Shown one piece after another: positions 8,338-16,702 of a stretch of DNA of 64,000 bases. Below the pieces are notes generated by a model. The model was not told where the DNA came from. It saw nothing but the letters and a program-made list of their open reading frames with translations, and ran no database searches. Each line of letters starts with the position of its first letter. The stretch's first letter is position 1. The stretch comes from Novosphingobium resinovorum (GTDB lineage Bacteria; Pseudomonadota; Alphaproteobacteria; Sphingomonadales; Sphingomonadaceae), in NCBI RefSeq assembly GCF_001742225.1, contig NZ_CP017075.1, positions 1,860,001 to 1,924,000 on the forward strand, read 5' to 3'. Made by a program: the position numbers and the translations under genes.

Positions 8338-9618
8338 ATGCACGACATCCGCCAGATCCGCGAAAATCCCGAAGCCTTCGACGCCGGCCTCGCTCGCCGG
8401 GGCGTAGCGCCCGTTGCCGCCAGCCTCGTCGCCCTCGACGAGCAGCGCCGCGCCGTCGCGACACGCATGCAGGAGGGGCAGAACCGCCGCAACGAAGCCT
8501 CCAAGGCGATCGGCAAGGCCATGGGTTCGGGCGACACCGCCACGGCCGAGGCGCTCAAGGCCGAAGTCGCGACGCTCAAGGATACCCTCCCCGCGCTCGA
8601 AGCCGAGGAGAAGGCACTTTCCGCGCAGTTGCAGGACGCGCTGGCGGGCCTGCCCAACATTCCCGTCGCCGAAGTGCCGGACGGCGAGGACGAATCGCAG
8701 AACGTCGAAGTCTCGCGCTGGGGCACGCCGCGCGAATTCGCCTTCACGCCCAGGGAACATGCCGACCTCGGCCCCGCACTCGGCCTCGATTTCGAGACGG
8801 GCGCGAAGCTGTCGGGCGCGCGCTTCACCTTCCTCAAGGGCCAGATGGCGCGCCTGCACCGCGCGCTCGCGCAGTTCATGCTCGACACGCAGACGGCGAC
8901 CAACGGCTACATGGAATGCGCCGTGCCGCTGCTGGTCAAGGACGAGGCCGTCTACGGCACCGGACAGTTGCCCAAGTTCTCCGAGGATCTGTTCAGGACG
9001 ACGGACGGCCGCTGGCTGATCCCGACGGCCGAAGTCTCGCTGACCAACGCGGTCTCGGGCGAAATCCTGAATCCCGAGACACTGCCCCTGCGCATGACCG
9101 CCCTCACCCCCTGCTTCCGTTCGGAAGCGGGCGCGGCCGGGCGTGACACGCGCGGGTTCATCCGCCAGCACCAGTTCGAGAAGGTCGAACTCGTCACCAT
9201 CGCCAAGCCGGAAGAGAGCGAGGCGGAGCACGAGCGTATGGTCAAGGCCGCCGAGGGCATTCTCGAAGCACTCGGCCTGCCCTACCGCAAGGTACTGCTC
9301 TGCGCGGGCGACATGGGCGCCACCGCACGAAAGACCTTCGACCTCGAAGTCTGGCTGCCGGGTCAGGCCGCTTATCGCGAGATCAGTTCGATCTCGAACT
9401 GCGGCGACTATCAGGCCCGCCGCATGAACGCGCGCTACAAGCCGGAAGGCTCGAAGAAGACCGAGTTCGTGCACACGCTCAACGGCTCGGGCCTCGCGGT
9501 CGGCCGCACGCTGGTCGCGGTTCTGGAGAACTATCAGCAGGAGGACGGCTCGGTTCTGGTGCCCGAGGTGCTCAAGCCGTGGATGGGCGGGATCGAGAAG
9601 CTGGAAGCGCTGGTCTGA
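8338..9618 (+). CDS. serS: Seryl-tRNA synthetase
   Basis: The 426-residue protein starts at ATG 8338 ([14 protein letters not shown]). It has the N-terminal coiled-coil arm that grips the tRNA-Ser long variable arm (about residues 30-105), then the class II catalytic core. Motif 2 is visible as [18 protein letters not shown] and motif 3 as [20 protein letters not shown]. Length and ending (PWMGG) are normal for SerRS. It charges tRNA-Ser with serine in the cytoplasm. Upstream open frame is not coding. A tandem repeat and a dispersed inverted repeat follow the stop. Confidence 0.98.
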   Translation: MHDIRQIRENPEAFDAGLARRGVAPVAASLVALDEQRRAVATRMQEGQNRRNEASKAIGKAMGSGDTATAEALKAEVATLKDTLPALEAEEKALSAQLQDALAGLPNIPVAEVPDGEDESQNVEVSRWGTPREFAFTPREHADLGPALGLDFETGAKLSGARFTFLKGQMARLHRALAQFMLDTQTATNGYMECAVPLLVKDEAVYGTGQLPKFSEDLFRTTDGRWLIPTAEVSLTNAVSGEILNPETLPLRMTALTPCFRSEAGAAGRDTRGFIRQHQFEKVELVTIAKPEESEAEHERMVKAAEGILEALGLPYRKVLLCAGDMGATARKTFDLEVWLPGQAAYREISSISNCGDYQARRMNARYKPEGSKKTEFVHTLNGSGLAVGRTLVAVLENYQQEDGSVLVPEVLKPWMGGIEKLEALV

Positions 9619-9622
9619 GCGA

Positions 9623-9682
9623 CCACCCTTCCTCGTCCCACCCTTCCTCGTCCCACCCTTCCTCGTCCCACCCTTCCTCGTC
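9623..9682. repeat. 15-bp tandem repeat, four units
   Basis: The unit CCACCCTTCCTCGTC is present four times without interruption directly after serS. The last unit runs into the CGTCATTGCGAGC dispersed repeat, so the array appears to have expanded from the edge of that element. Confidence 0.9.
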
Positions 9683-9761
9683 ATTGCGAGCATAGCGAAG
9701 CAATCCAGGGCAGCTCGATTCCGCCCTGGATCGCCACGGACCTGCGGCCCTCGCGATGACG
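9679..9761. repeat. Dispersed inverted repeat, CGTCATTGCGAGC family
   Basis: CGTCATTGCGAGC...GAAGCAATCCAGGGC and an imperfect inverted partner ending CTCGCGATGACG bound this copy. More perfect copies lie at 44911-44989 and 53789-53868. It is extragenic, between serS and surE. Confidence 0.85.
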
Positions 9762-9829
9762 AAAGAAAATACGGTGCCGCAACGGGTTCGCGTAGCCTCC
9801 CTTGCGCAACTATGGTTAAAGGCATGAAT

Positions 9830-10591
9830 ATGCGCATTCTCCTCACCAATGACGACGGCATCAACGCCCCCGGCCTCTATGTGCTGGAGAAGATCGCCGC
9901 GCAGCTTTCCGACGACATCTGGATCTGCGCGCCGAGCGAGGAACAGTCCGGCGCGGGGCACTCGCTGACGCTCACTCGCCCGGTGCGGATGCGCCAGCAC
10001 GCGGAAAAGCGCTTCTCGGTGACCGGCACGCCGACCGATTCGGTGACGATGGGCCTGCGCAAGGCGCTGCCCGGACCGCCCGACCTGATCCTCTCGGGCG
10101 TCAATCGCGGCGCCAACCTCGGCGATGACGTGACGTATTCGGGCACCGTCTCGGCCGCGCTGGAAGGCGCGCTGGCGGGCATCCGTTCGATCGCGCTCAG
10201 CCAGGTCCCCTCGCGCGAAGACATGGGCGACGGCGTGGACTTCGCCGCCGCCGAGGCATGGGGCGCCAAAGTGCTGCGCCCGCTGCTCGATCAGCCGTTC
10301 GCGCCGCGCACGCTGGTCAACGTCAACTTCCCGGCGCTGCCCGCCGATGCGATCAAGGGCATCCGCGTCGTGCGTCAGGGCTTCCACGACTACGCGCGCG
10401 GATCGGTCGTCGAGGGCCGCGATCCGCGTGGTTTCCCGTATTACTGGTTCGGCCTCCACGGCATCGAGCACACGCTGGGCCACAACACCGACCTCGAGGC
10501 GATCTCGGAGGGCTACATTGCGGTGACGCCGCTGCACCTCGACCTTACGCACGACGCCTCGATGCAGGCGCTGGCGGAGCGTTTCGCCTGA
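9830..10591 (+). CDS. surE: 5'/3'-nucleotidase SurE
   Basis: The 253-residue protein starts at ATG 9830 (MRILLTNDDG), chosen because AAAGG lies seven bases upstream; nearby ATGs at 9812 and 9824 are worse placed. Metal-binding NDDG at residues 7-10, the GAGHSLT loop and LSGVNRGANLGDDVTYSGTV are SurE signatures. The enzyme dephosphorylates nucleoside monophosphates in a divalent-metal-dependent manner. Its stop overlaps the ATG of the LysM/M23 gene by one base, the classic surE-nlpD type neighbourhood (the pcm gene usually found between them is absent). Confidence 0.96.
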   Translation: MRILLTNDDGINAPGLYVLEKIAAQLSDDIWICAPSEEQSGAGHSLTLTRPVRMRQHAEKRFSVTGTPTDSVTMGLRKALPGPPDLILSGVNRGANLGDDVTYSGTVSAALEGALAGIRSIALSQVPSREDMGDGVDFAAAEAWGAKVLRPLLDQPFAPRTLVNVNFPALPADAIKGIRVVRQGFHDYARGSVVEGRDPRGFPYYWFGLHGIEHTLGHNTDLEAISEGYIAVTPLHLDLTHDASMQALAERFA

Positions 10592-11673
10592 TGAAGCGCG
10601 CCCTCTTCCTCGCTGCCGCCCTTGCGAGCACGCCCGCTTATGCCGCCGCTCCCAAAGAGGAAGAGACGGTCCACGTCGTCGCGTCCGGCGAAACCCTGAA
10701 CGGCATCGCCAACCGCGCGGGCGTTTCGACCAGCGCCATCGTCAAGGCCAACGCGCTCAAGGAACCTTACGTGGTCCGCGTCGGCCAGAAGCTGGCAATC
10801 CCGCGTGACGGCAAAGCCGCGCAAGTAGCCCGCGCTGCCGACACCGCAGCGCCTGCCGCGAAGAAGGTCGCCACCGCCGCCCGCGTGATCGAGGCTCGCA
10901 CCCCGGCCGCCGCAGGTGCGCCCGAGTATGAGACCGAACACCTCGTCGCCACCGGCGAAACGCTCGGCGGTATCGCCGCGCGCGCCAAGGTGCCCCGCAT
11001 CCTCATCGCCGAAGCCAACGGCCTGCAGCCGCCCTATGACGTGCGCGTCGGCCAGAAGCTGCGGATTCCGCGCACCGGCCGCCATCTGGTCAAGGCGGGG
11101 GAAACCGGCTTCTCCATCTCGATGGACACCGCCGTTCCGTGGGAGCAGATCGCGCTCGCCAACAGCCTCGATCCGGCCGCACCGGTGAAGCCGGGCCAGA
11201 ACCTGCTGATCCCGACGCTGATCGAACCACCCAAGGGTGCCGCGAAGACCATCGTGCCCGCACCCAAGCCGGTGGTTGCGGCCCCGGCACCTCGCTCCGC
11301 GCGGTTCGCGTGGCCGCTGACCGGCACCGTGCGGCGCGGGTACACGACGGGCTCCGACTACCACGACGGCATCGACATTCCCGCCGCCAAGGGCACGATG
11401 GTCCGTGCGGCCGCTGCCGGAACCGTCAAGTTCGCGGGGGCAGAGAAGAACCAGTTCGGCAACCTCGTCGTGCTCGACCACGGCGGCGGCTGGTTCACCG
11501 CCTACGGCTTCCTCAGCCGCGTCACGGTGAAGGAAGGCGCGAAAGTCGCCGCCGGGGAACGCGTGGGCCTGGTCGGTGACACCGGGCGCGCCAAGGGCAG
11601 CGAACTGCACTTCGAAGTGCGCCAGGACGGCCAGCCCGTCGATCCGCTGGGCCAGTTGCCCAAGGCTCCGTGA
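10591..11673 (+). CDS. LysM-LysM-LysM-M23 factor, degenerate (NlpD/DipM-like)
   Basis: The 360-residue exported protein has a signal peptide (1-18), two clear LysM repeats (VVASGETLNGIANRAGVS; LVATGETLGGIAARAKVP), a weaker third (LVKAGETGFSISMDTAV), and a C-terminal M23/LytM domain (about residues 240-355). Zinc-ligand positions HDGID and the last His of the HxH motif are present, but the first His of HxH is Glu (SELHFEV). That His is catalytic in LytM, so the protein is probably not a peptidase but an activator of division amidases, like NlpD and DipM. It is translationally coupled to surE and to the channel gene. Confidence 0.88.
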   Translation: MKRALFLAAALASTPAYAAAPKEEETVHVVASGETLNGIANRAGVSTSAIVKANALKEPYVVRVGQKLAIPRDGKAAQVARAADTAAPAAKKVATAARVIEARTPAAAGAPEYETEHLVATGETLGGIAARAKVPRILIAEANGLQPPYDVRVGQKLRIPRTGRHLVKAGETGFSISMDTAVPWEQIALANSLDPAAPVKPGQNLLIPTLIEPPKGAAKTIVPAPKPVVAAPAPRSARFAWPLTGTVRRGYTTGSDYHDGIDIPAAKGTMVRAAAAGTVKFAGAEKNQFGNLVVLDHGGGWFTAYGFLSRVTVKEGAKVAAGERVGLVGDTGRAKGSELHFEVRQDGQPVDPLGQLPKAP

Positions 11674-12695
11674 AGAAGCCGAAACTGCCTCCCAAGCTGG
11701 CGAAACCGCTCAAGCGCGCGGTCGACCTGCCGGTATGGGCGGACCTTGGCCTCAGGCTGGGCGGCGCCTTCGCGCTGGTGATGCTTGTGGTGCTGCTCCA
11801 CTGGATCGACCGCGACGGCCTGAAGGACACGCACGACGGGACCGTCAGCTTCCTCGACGTGTTCTATTTCACCATGATCTCGATCACCACTACCGGTTTC
11901 GGCGACATCGCGCCGGTCAGCGACAAGTCGCGGTTGATCGAGGCGGTGATCGTCACGCCGATCCGCTTCGCGGTGATCTTCATCTTCGTGGGCACCGCCT
12001 ACAATTACTTCATCAAGCATAGCTGGGAGAGCTGGCGCATGAAGCGCATTCAGGAACGCCTGTCCGACCATGTCGTCGTGCTGGGCTTCGGCGTCAGCGG
12101 CTCGCAGGCGGTACAGGAACTGATCGCGCGCGGCACCGACCCGGCCTGCATCGTCGTCGTCGATCCGTCCGCGGGACGGCTACGCCATGCCGAGCAGCAG
12201 GGCTGCAACGTGCTCGAAGGCGATGCCACCCGCGACGAGACGCTGGCCGCCGTGAGGATCGACGCTGCGCGCACGATCCTCGTCTCGGCGGGGCGCGATG
12301 ACACCTCGATCCTGATCGTGCTGACCGCGCGCCACCTCGCCCCCGGCGTGCCGATCACCGTGGTGGTGCGCGCCGACGACAACGAACTGCTGGCGCGGCA
12401 GGCGGGTGCGGACAACGTCATCAATCCCGTGCGCTTCACCGGCCTGCTGCTGGCGGGCTCGGCGGAGGGGCAGCACATCGCCGAGTACATGTCCGACCTC
12501 GCGTCCGTGGACGGGCGGGTGCAGCTGGTCGAACGGCCTGTCCGGCCGGAGGAAGTGGGCAAGTCGCTCGATCAACTGGCCACCGGCAAGGGCGTGCGCA
12601 TCTATCGCGGCGAGCAGTGCATCGGCTTCTGGGAGCCCGGCGCGAAAGTGCTGGAACCGGGTGATGTGATCGTGGAGATCGCGGTCACGCCTTGA
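11670..12695 (+). CDS. Two-helix potassium channel with TrkA-N (RCK) domain
   Basis: The 341-residue protein starts at GTG 11670, overlapping the upstream stop by four bases. TM1 (about 28-46), a pore loop with filter TTTGFGD (residues 73-79) and TM2 (about 90-113) form a minimal K+ channel pore. An RCK/TrkA-N domain follows (VVVLGFGVSGSQAVQEL, a Rossmann GxGxxG nucleotide-binding motif), with a TrkA-C-like end. It should assemble as an inner-membrane tetramer with cytoplasmic gating ring. The basic N-terminus precedes TM1. The filter has Phe instead of the common Tyr, which is seen in other K+ channels. Confidence 0.9.
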   Translation: MKKPKLPPKLAKPLKRAVDLPVWADLGLRLGGAFALVMLVVLLHWIDRDGLKDTHDGTVSFLDVFYFTMISITTTGFGDIAPVSDKSRLIEAVIVTPIRFAVIFIFVGTAYNYFIKHSWESWRMKRIQERLSDHVVVLGFGVSGSQAVQELIARGTDPACIVVVDPSAGRLRHAEQQGCNVLEGDATRDETLAAVRIDAARTILVSAGRDDTSILIVLTARHLAPGVPITVVVRADDNELLARQAGADNVINPVRFTGLLLAGSAEGQHIAEYMSDLASVDGRVQLVERPVRPEEVGKSLDQLATGKGVRIYRGEQCIGFWEPGAKVLEPGDVIVEIAVTP

Positions 12696-12706
12696 GGGCC
12701 ATTCTC

Positions 12707-12820
12707 GTCATCCCAGCGCAGGCTGGGACCGCTAGCCGCAAAAAACCTGCGTAGCGTGAGGGCGCTTTGACGAGGGTTGGGCGCACAGCCGCCAGCGGTC
12801 CCAGCCTGCGCTGGGATGAC
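12707..12820. repeat. Intergenic inverted repeat, GTCATCCCAGCG family
   Basis: Perfect 27-base arms (12707-12733, 12794-12820) flank a 60-base spacer between convergent genes. Related pairs lie at about 47628-47745 and 49175-49293. Confidence 0.85.
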
Positions 12821-12839
12821 TACAGTGTTTGCAGCAACC

Positions 12840-13232
12840 TTACCCGAATACCCAGAACACCAGCCCCATCGCCAGGTAGGCGACCAGCCAGAACGCGCAG
12901 TCGATCACCCGCCGCGCCGGTTCGGTGCGGCTGCGTGAGTGCGTCAGCCACACCGCAGGCATCACGAAGGCGATCGCCAGTCCGCCGCTCTGCATGAAGT
13001 AGAGCCAAGGCTTCGCCGCCAGCGTCTCGGCGCCGATCCGGGCAAGCGCATGCCCCAGCATCGCCGCGCTGATGAGGAACACCACGGCCATGGTGATGTA
13101 ACCGCCCGCACGTTCGGAACTGCCGGGGACGATCTGGCGTCCGTCACGGAACAGCACGGTGTTCCACACGACGCCCGCCGCTACCGCGAGCGCTGCGGCC
13201 AGCACGACCGCCAGCCAGTTCACCGGACCCAT
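12840..13232 (-). CDS. DUF1761-like small membrane protein
   Basis: The 130-residue protein is read from ATG 13232, seven bases after AAGGA. Four hydrophobic helices are evident (NWLAVVLAAALAVAAGVVW, ITMAVVFLISAAMLG, GLAIAFVMPAVWL, and CAFWLVAYLAMGLVFWVF). The start GPVNWLAVVLAA followed by WNTVLF resembles DUF1761 proteins. An upstream extension exists in frame but crosses the divergent rimO promoter region. Function unknown. Confidence 0.75.
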   Translation of the reverse strand: MGPVNWLAVVLAAALAVAAGVVWNTVLFRDGRQIVPGSSERAGGYITMAVVFLISAAMLGHALARIGAETLAAKPWLYFMQSGGLAIAFVMPAVWLTHSRSRTEPARRVIDCAFWLVAYLAMGLVFWVFG

Positions 13233-13363
13233 TTCCAATCCTTCCCTAAGTGCGGCGCCCTGTCTTGCAGGCTCCGTGCACTTGTGCAAGTTTTGCGAAT
13301 CACCCGCAAAATTCGTTTTTCGTGACTCGGACGTCATTTGCGGGTATCGGGCGCGCCAATCCC

Positions 13364-14743
13364 ATGGCTATCGAACTCCCCTCCCCGCCGAAAGTCGGCA
13401 TGGTCAGCCTCGGCTGCCCGAAAGCGCTCGTCGATTCAGAGCGCATCCTCACCCGCCTGCGCGCGGACGGCTACGACATGAGCCCGGACTATTCCGGTGC
13501 CGACGTCGTGCTCGTCAACACCTGCGGCTTCCTCGACTCCGCCAAGGAAGAAAGCCTTGCCGCCATCGGCGAGGCGATCGCCGAGAACGGCCGCGTGATC
13601 GTGACCGGCTGCATGGGCAACGAGGCCGAGGCGATCCGCGCCAAGTTCCCGCAAGTCCTCGCGGTGACCGGCGCGCATCAGTACGAGGCGGTCGTCGAGG
13701 CGGTGCACGAGGCGGCCCCGCCCGAACTCTCGCCCTACCTCGACCTGATCCCGCAGGCCTACGACGACGCCGGCGTGAAGCTGACGCCGCGCCACTACGG
13801 CTACCTCAAGATCTCCGAGGGCTGCAACCACGCCTGCTCGTTCTGCATCATCCCCAGCTTGCGCGGCAAGCTGGCAAGCCGCCGCATCGACGCGGTGCTG
13901 CGCGAGGCGGAGAAGCTCGTGCAGGCCGGGACGCGCGAACTGCTCGTCATCAGCCAGGACACTTCGGCCTACGGCGTCGACGTTCGCCACGAGGAACGCA
14001 TGTGGAAGGACCACGCGGTCCGCACCCACATGACCGACCTTGCCCGCGAACTCGGCGGTCTGAAGGACGGACAGGGCCGCAAGCCGTGGGTGCGCCTGCA
14101 CTACGTCTACCCCTACCCGCACGTCGACAACGTCATCCCGCTGATGGCCGAAGGGCTGATCACGCCCTACCTCGACATCCCGTTCCAGCACGCGGCGCCG
14201 TCGGTGCTCAAGGCGATGAAGCGCCCGGCGAACGAGGCCAAGGTGCTCGACCGCATCCACAAGTGGCGCGAGATCTGCCCGGACATCGCGATCCGCTCCA
14301 GCTTTGTCGTCGGCTTCCCCGGCGAGACCGAGGCGGACTTCCAGTACCTGCTCGACTGGCTCGACGAAGCGCAGCTCGACCGCGTCGGCGCCTTCCGCTT
14401 CGAACCGGTCGAGGGTGCCTCGGCGAACCACCTGCCCGATCCGGTGCCGGAAGAGGTCAAGGAAGAGCGCTACCAGCGGATCATGGAAAAGACCGCCGCG
14501 ATCAGCGCCGCGAAGCTCGCCGCCAAGGTCGGCCGCGTGCTGCCCGTCATCATCGACGAAGTGGGCGAAGCGGACGAAGACGGTGACGTCGGTGCAACCG
14601 GCCGCTCGCAGGCGGACGCGCCAGAGATCGACGGAAACGTCTTCCTGCGCGACGCTGGTGGGCTGCAAGTCGGTGATATCGTTGAAGTTCTCGTCGAAGA
14701 TGCGGACGAGCACGACCTCTATGGGGCCGTTTTACAAAGTTGA
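13364..14743 (+). CDS. rimO: Ribosomal protein S12 methylthiotransferase RimO
   Basis: The 459-residue protein starts at ATG 13364 ([20 protein letters not shown]). Three N-terminal UPF0004 cysteines (18, 54, 83) and the radical-SAM triad Cys154/Cys158/Cys161 in CNHACSFC bind two [4Fe-4S] clusters. The SPSLRG-like segment after the triad and a C-terminal TRAM domain match RimO, which methylthiolates Asp88 of S12. MiaB is the close alternative, but [12 protein letters not shown] and [12 protein letters not shown] favour RimO. Confidence 0.95.
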   Translation: MAIELPSPPKVGMVSLGCPKALVDSERILTRLRADGYDMSPDYSGADVVLVNTCGFLDSAKEESLAAIGEAIAENGRVIVTGCMGNEAEAIRAKFPQVLAVTGAHQYEAVVEAVHEAAPPELSPYLDLIPQAYDDAGVKLTPRHYGYLKISEGCNHACSFCIIPSLRGKLASRRIDAVLREAEKLVQAGTRELLVISQDTSAYGVDVRHEERMWKDHAVRTHMTDLARELGGLKDGQGRKPWVRLHYVYPYPHVDNVIPLMAEGLITPYLDIPFQHAAPSVLKAMKRPANEAKVLDRIHKWREICPDIAIRSSFVVGFPGETEADFQYLLDWLDEAQLDRVGAFRFEPVEGASANHLPDPVPEEVKEERYQRIMEKTAAISAAKLAAKVGRVLPVIIDEVGEADEDGDVGATGRSQADAPEIDGNVFLRDAGGLQVGDIVEVLVEDADEHDLYGAVLQS

Positions 14744-14766
14744 CGCTCAGCGCACAGAGGGCGATC

Positions 14767-14783
14767 GTTGCAAGACATGCAAC
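14767..14783 (+). promoter_or_regulatory. Upstream palindrome of small-RNA unit 1
   Basis: GTTGCAAGACATGCAAC is an inverted repeat (GTTGCA...TGCAAC). An equivalent palindrome lies exactly the same distance (72 bases) upstream of the duplicated block in unit 2, so it probably belongs to the promoter or is an operator. Confidence 0.5.
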
Positions 14784-14794
14784 TTATGTAATGG

Positions 14795-14904
14795 TTTTCG
14801 CGTTTGCGGGAATCACCCTCCGAAAGCATATGGGGGGTGCCTTTCAGGCATCCTCTCCCAAAACTTCTACAGGGCTGGTCTTCGGACCGGCCCTTTCTTT
14901 TTGC
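14795..14904 (+). ncRNA. Putative small RNA, unit 1, with strong terminator
   Basis: The last 66 bases (14839-14904) are identical to 15813-15878 on the other side of tenA. They hold a single-stranded-looking CCTCTCCC stretch (14852-14859) and a terminator stem GGGCTGGTC-TTCG-GACCGGCCC followed by TTTCTTTTT. Upstream, TTTTCGCGTTTGC and a GANTC site are shared with unit 2. The conserved stretch lacks an open frame, so a noncoding RNA is favoured. The 5' end is not known; the start given is the beginning of the conserved block. A CU-rich loop plus terminator resembles alphaproteobacterial anti-Shine-Dalgarno sRNAs, which is an analogy only. Confidence 0.6.
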
Positions 14905-15033
14905 CTGCGTTCCGCGCCGCGAGGCATGGTCCCCCGGCACTTTCGTCATTGCGATCGCAGCGACGAAGATGGTCATTCGCAATTGATCCTGCTTTAAGCG
15001 CGCCCGACTTTCGCATCCGAGGGAACTTCGCGC

Positions 15034-15696
15034 ATGAGCTTTTGCCAAACGGTCTGGGAAGACGTCGCACCGCTGCGCCGGGCGATCCTCGATCACCCCT
15101 TCCTGAACGAACTGGCCGCCGGAACGCTCGCGCCCGAAAGTTTCCGGCATTACATCGTGCAGGACAGCCTCTACCTCGCCGAGTATTCCCGCGCCCTCGC
15201 TCTCGCCGCGGCGCGCGCACCGACCGCGAGCGGCCGCCTCGAATTCTCCGACGGAGCCAAAGTCGCCGTGCAGGTCGAGGAAGCGTTGCACCAGGCATTC
15301 TTCGCCCAGTTCGGCGTCACCGCCGAGATCGCGGCGGCCAGCGAGCCGACGCCCGCATGCCTCGGCTACACCAGCTACCTGTCCGCACTGGCCGCAACGC
15401 GCAGCTACGAGGAACTGATCGCGGGCATCCTCCCGTGCTTCTGGGTCTACTGGGAGGTCGGCTGCGACGTGAAGCCGCGCGCCGCCTCGCCCAATCCCTA
15501 TGCCGCCTGGATCGACACGTACGCCGCGCCCGCGTTCGGCGAAGCGACCGACCGGGTCCGCGCCCTTGTCGATGAAGCCGCTCAAAACGCCACGGCCGCG
15601 ACGCGCGCGGCCATGGTCACCGCGTTCCGCAATGCAACGCGCTTCGAATGGATGTTCTGGGATTCCGCCTATCATCGCGCAATCTGGCCGATCTGA
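15034..15696 (+). CDS. tenA: TenA family aminopyrimidine aminohydrolase (thiaminase II)
   Basis: The 220-residue protein is a helical TenA protein. Its key residues fall at the numbering of B. subtilis TenA: Asp44 (IVQDSLY), nucleophile Cys135 (GILPCFWVYW) and Glu205 (RFEWMFWD). The enzyme hydrolyses aminomethyl-pyrimidine breakdown products of thiamin so that the pyrimidine can be salvaged, or cleaves thiamin. No other thiamin genes are adjacent. It lies between the two duplicated small-RNA-like units, so the pair may have duplicated around it. Confidence 0.9.
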   Translation: MSFCQTVWEDVAPLRRAILDHPFLNELAAGTLAPESFRHYIVQDSLYLAEYSRALALAAARAPTASGRLEFSDGAKVAVQVEEALHQAFFAQFGVTAEIAAASEPTPACLGYTSYLSALAATRSYEELIAGILPCFWVYWEVGCDVKPRAASPNPYAAWIDTYAAPAFGEATDRVRALVDEAAQNATAATRAAMVTAFRNATRFEWMFWDSAYHRAIWPI

Positions 15697-15740
15697 CGTG
15701 CAACCGCACAAAACCACGGTTTCCCACGTACACGCTTCAA

Positions 15741-15757
15741 GTTGCATTCCTTGCAAC
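15741..15757 (+). promoter_or_regulatory. Upstream palindrome of small-RNA unit 2
   Basis: GTTGCATTCCTTGCAAC matches the palindrome of unit 1 in both arms and in spacing to the conserved block (72 bases), with a different centre. Confidence 0.5.
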
Positions 15758-15768
15758 TTTGCTCAATC

Positions 15769-15878
15769 TTTTCGCATTTGCAGCAAAGCGGGATTCCGAA
15801 CATAAGGAACTCGCCTTTCAGGCATCCTCTCCCAAAACTTCTACAGGGCTGGTCTTCGGACCGGCCCTTTCTTTTTGC
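15769..15878 (+). ncRNA. Putative small RNA, unit 2, with strong terminator
   Basis: Second copy of the unit at 14795-14904. The 66-base 3' part is identical, including CCTCTCCC at 15826-15833 and the TTCG-loop terminator. The 44 bases before it keep the same length as in unit 1 but have diverged, apart from TTTTCGCATTTGC, a GANTC site and TCCGAA. Conservation of the 3' half and promoter with drift between them fits a functional sRNA family. It lies between tenA and the CinA-type gene. Confidence 0.6.
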
Positions 15879-15940
15879 ACCCGCGAGCAGATTTGCGAGC
15901 CCCCTAGCCCCGCGCGCCCATTTGCCCTAGCGATACCGCC

Positions 15941-16702
15941 ATGGCTTCCCAGCAGCGAATCTTCACCGCCGCCCTCGTCGTCATCGGCGACGAAATCCTC
16001 TCGGGCCGCACGCACGACAAGAACATCGCCCAGGTCGCCACCTGGCTGCAGATCCAGGGTATCCGCCTGAAGGAAGTGCGCGTCGTCGCCGACGAGACGC
16101 CATCCATCGTCGAGGCGGTGAACACCCTGCGCGCGCGCAACGACTACTGCTTCACCACCGGCGGCATCGGCCCCACGCATGACGACATCACCGTGGACGC
16201 CATCGCCGAGGCGCTGGGCGTGCCGGTCATCGTCCATCCCGAAGCCCGCGCGATCCTGGAAGAATACTACACAACGCGCGGCGGCCTGACCGAGGCACGC
16301 CTACGGATGGCGCGCACGCCGGACGGTGCCAGCCTGATCCCCAATCGCTACACCGGCGCGCCGGGTATCCGCTGCGGCAACGTGTTCATCATGGCCGGCG
16401 TGCCCAGCATCACCGCAGGGATGCTCGACGCGCTCTCCGGCCAGCTTGAGGGCGGCGCGCCGTTGCTGTCCGAGACGGTCGGGTGCTGGGTGGGTGAAAG
16501 CGAAGTGGCCGAACTGCTGCGCGAAACCGAAAAGACGTTCGAGACCTGCCAGATCGGCTCCTACCCGTTCTGGGGCGAAGGGCGCACCGGCGCGAATTTC
16601 GTGATCCGTTCGGTCAGCGCCGAGGATCTCGCCGCCTGCACCCGCGCGCTCGTCGAAGGACTGGCGGCGATGGGCCGCCCGGCGGTGCCCGGTGGCATTT
16701 GA
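15941..16702 (+). CDS. CinA-type MoaB/Mog (molybdopterin-binding) domain protein
   Basis: The 253-residue protein begins with the molybdopterin-binding fold signature of CinA: VIGDEILSGRTHDKNIAQVA (residues about 11-30) and FTTGGIGPTHDDITVDAIAE (about 68-87). It lacks the C-terminal NMN deamidase domain of full-length CinA (about 420 residues), so it is the short, stand-alone form common in alphaproteobacteria. Full CinA hydrolyses pyridine-nucleotide derivatives; the role of this short form is not established. It overlaps the next reading frame by 11 bases. Confidence 0.88.
   Translation: MASQQRIFTAALVVIGDEILSGRTHDKNIAQVATWLQIQGIRLKEVRVVADETPSIVEAVNTLRARNDYCFTTGGIGPTHDDITVDAIAEALGVPVIVHPEARAILEEYYTTRGGLTEARLRMARTPDGASLIPNRYTGAPGIRCGNVFIMAGVPSITAGMLDALSGQLEGGAPLLSETVGCWVGESEVAELLRETEKTFETCQIGSYPFWGEGRTGANFVIRSVSAEDLAACTRALVEGLAAMGRPAVPGGI

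Noticed and set aside
9623..9682. Possible CRISPR array
   Set aside because: Repeats are contiguous without spacers and only 15 bases long.
7957..9864. Very long leftward frame antisense to serS
   Set aside because: Codon-position bias of GC-rich serS creates it. Only its last about 58 codons, outside serS, look coding.
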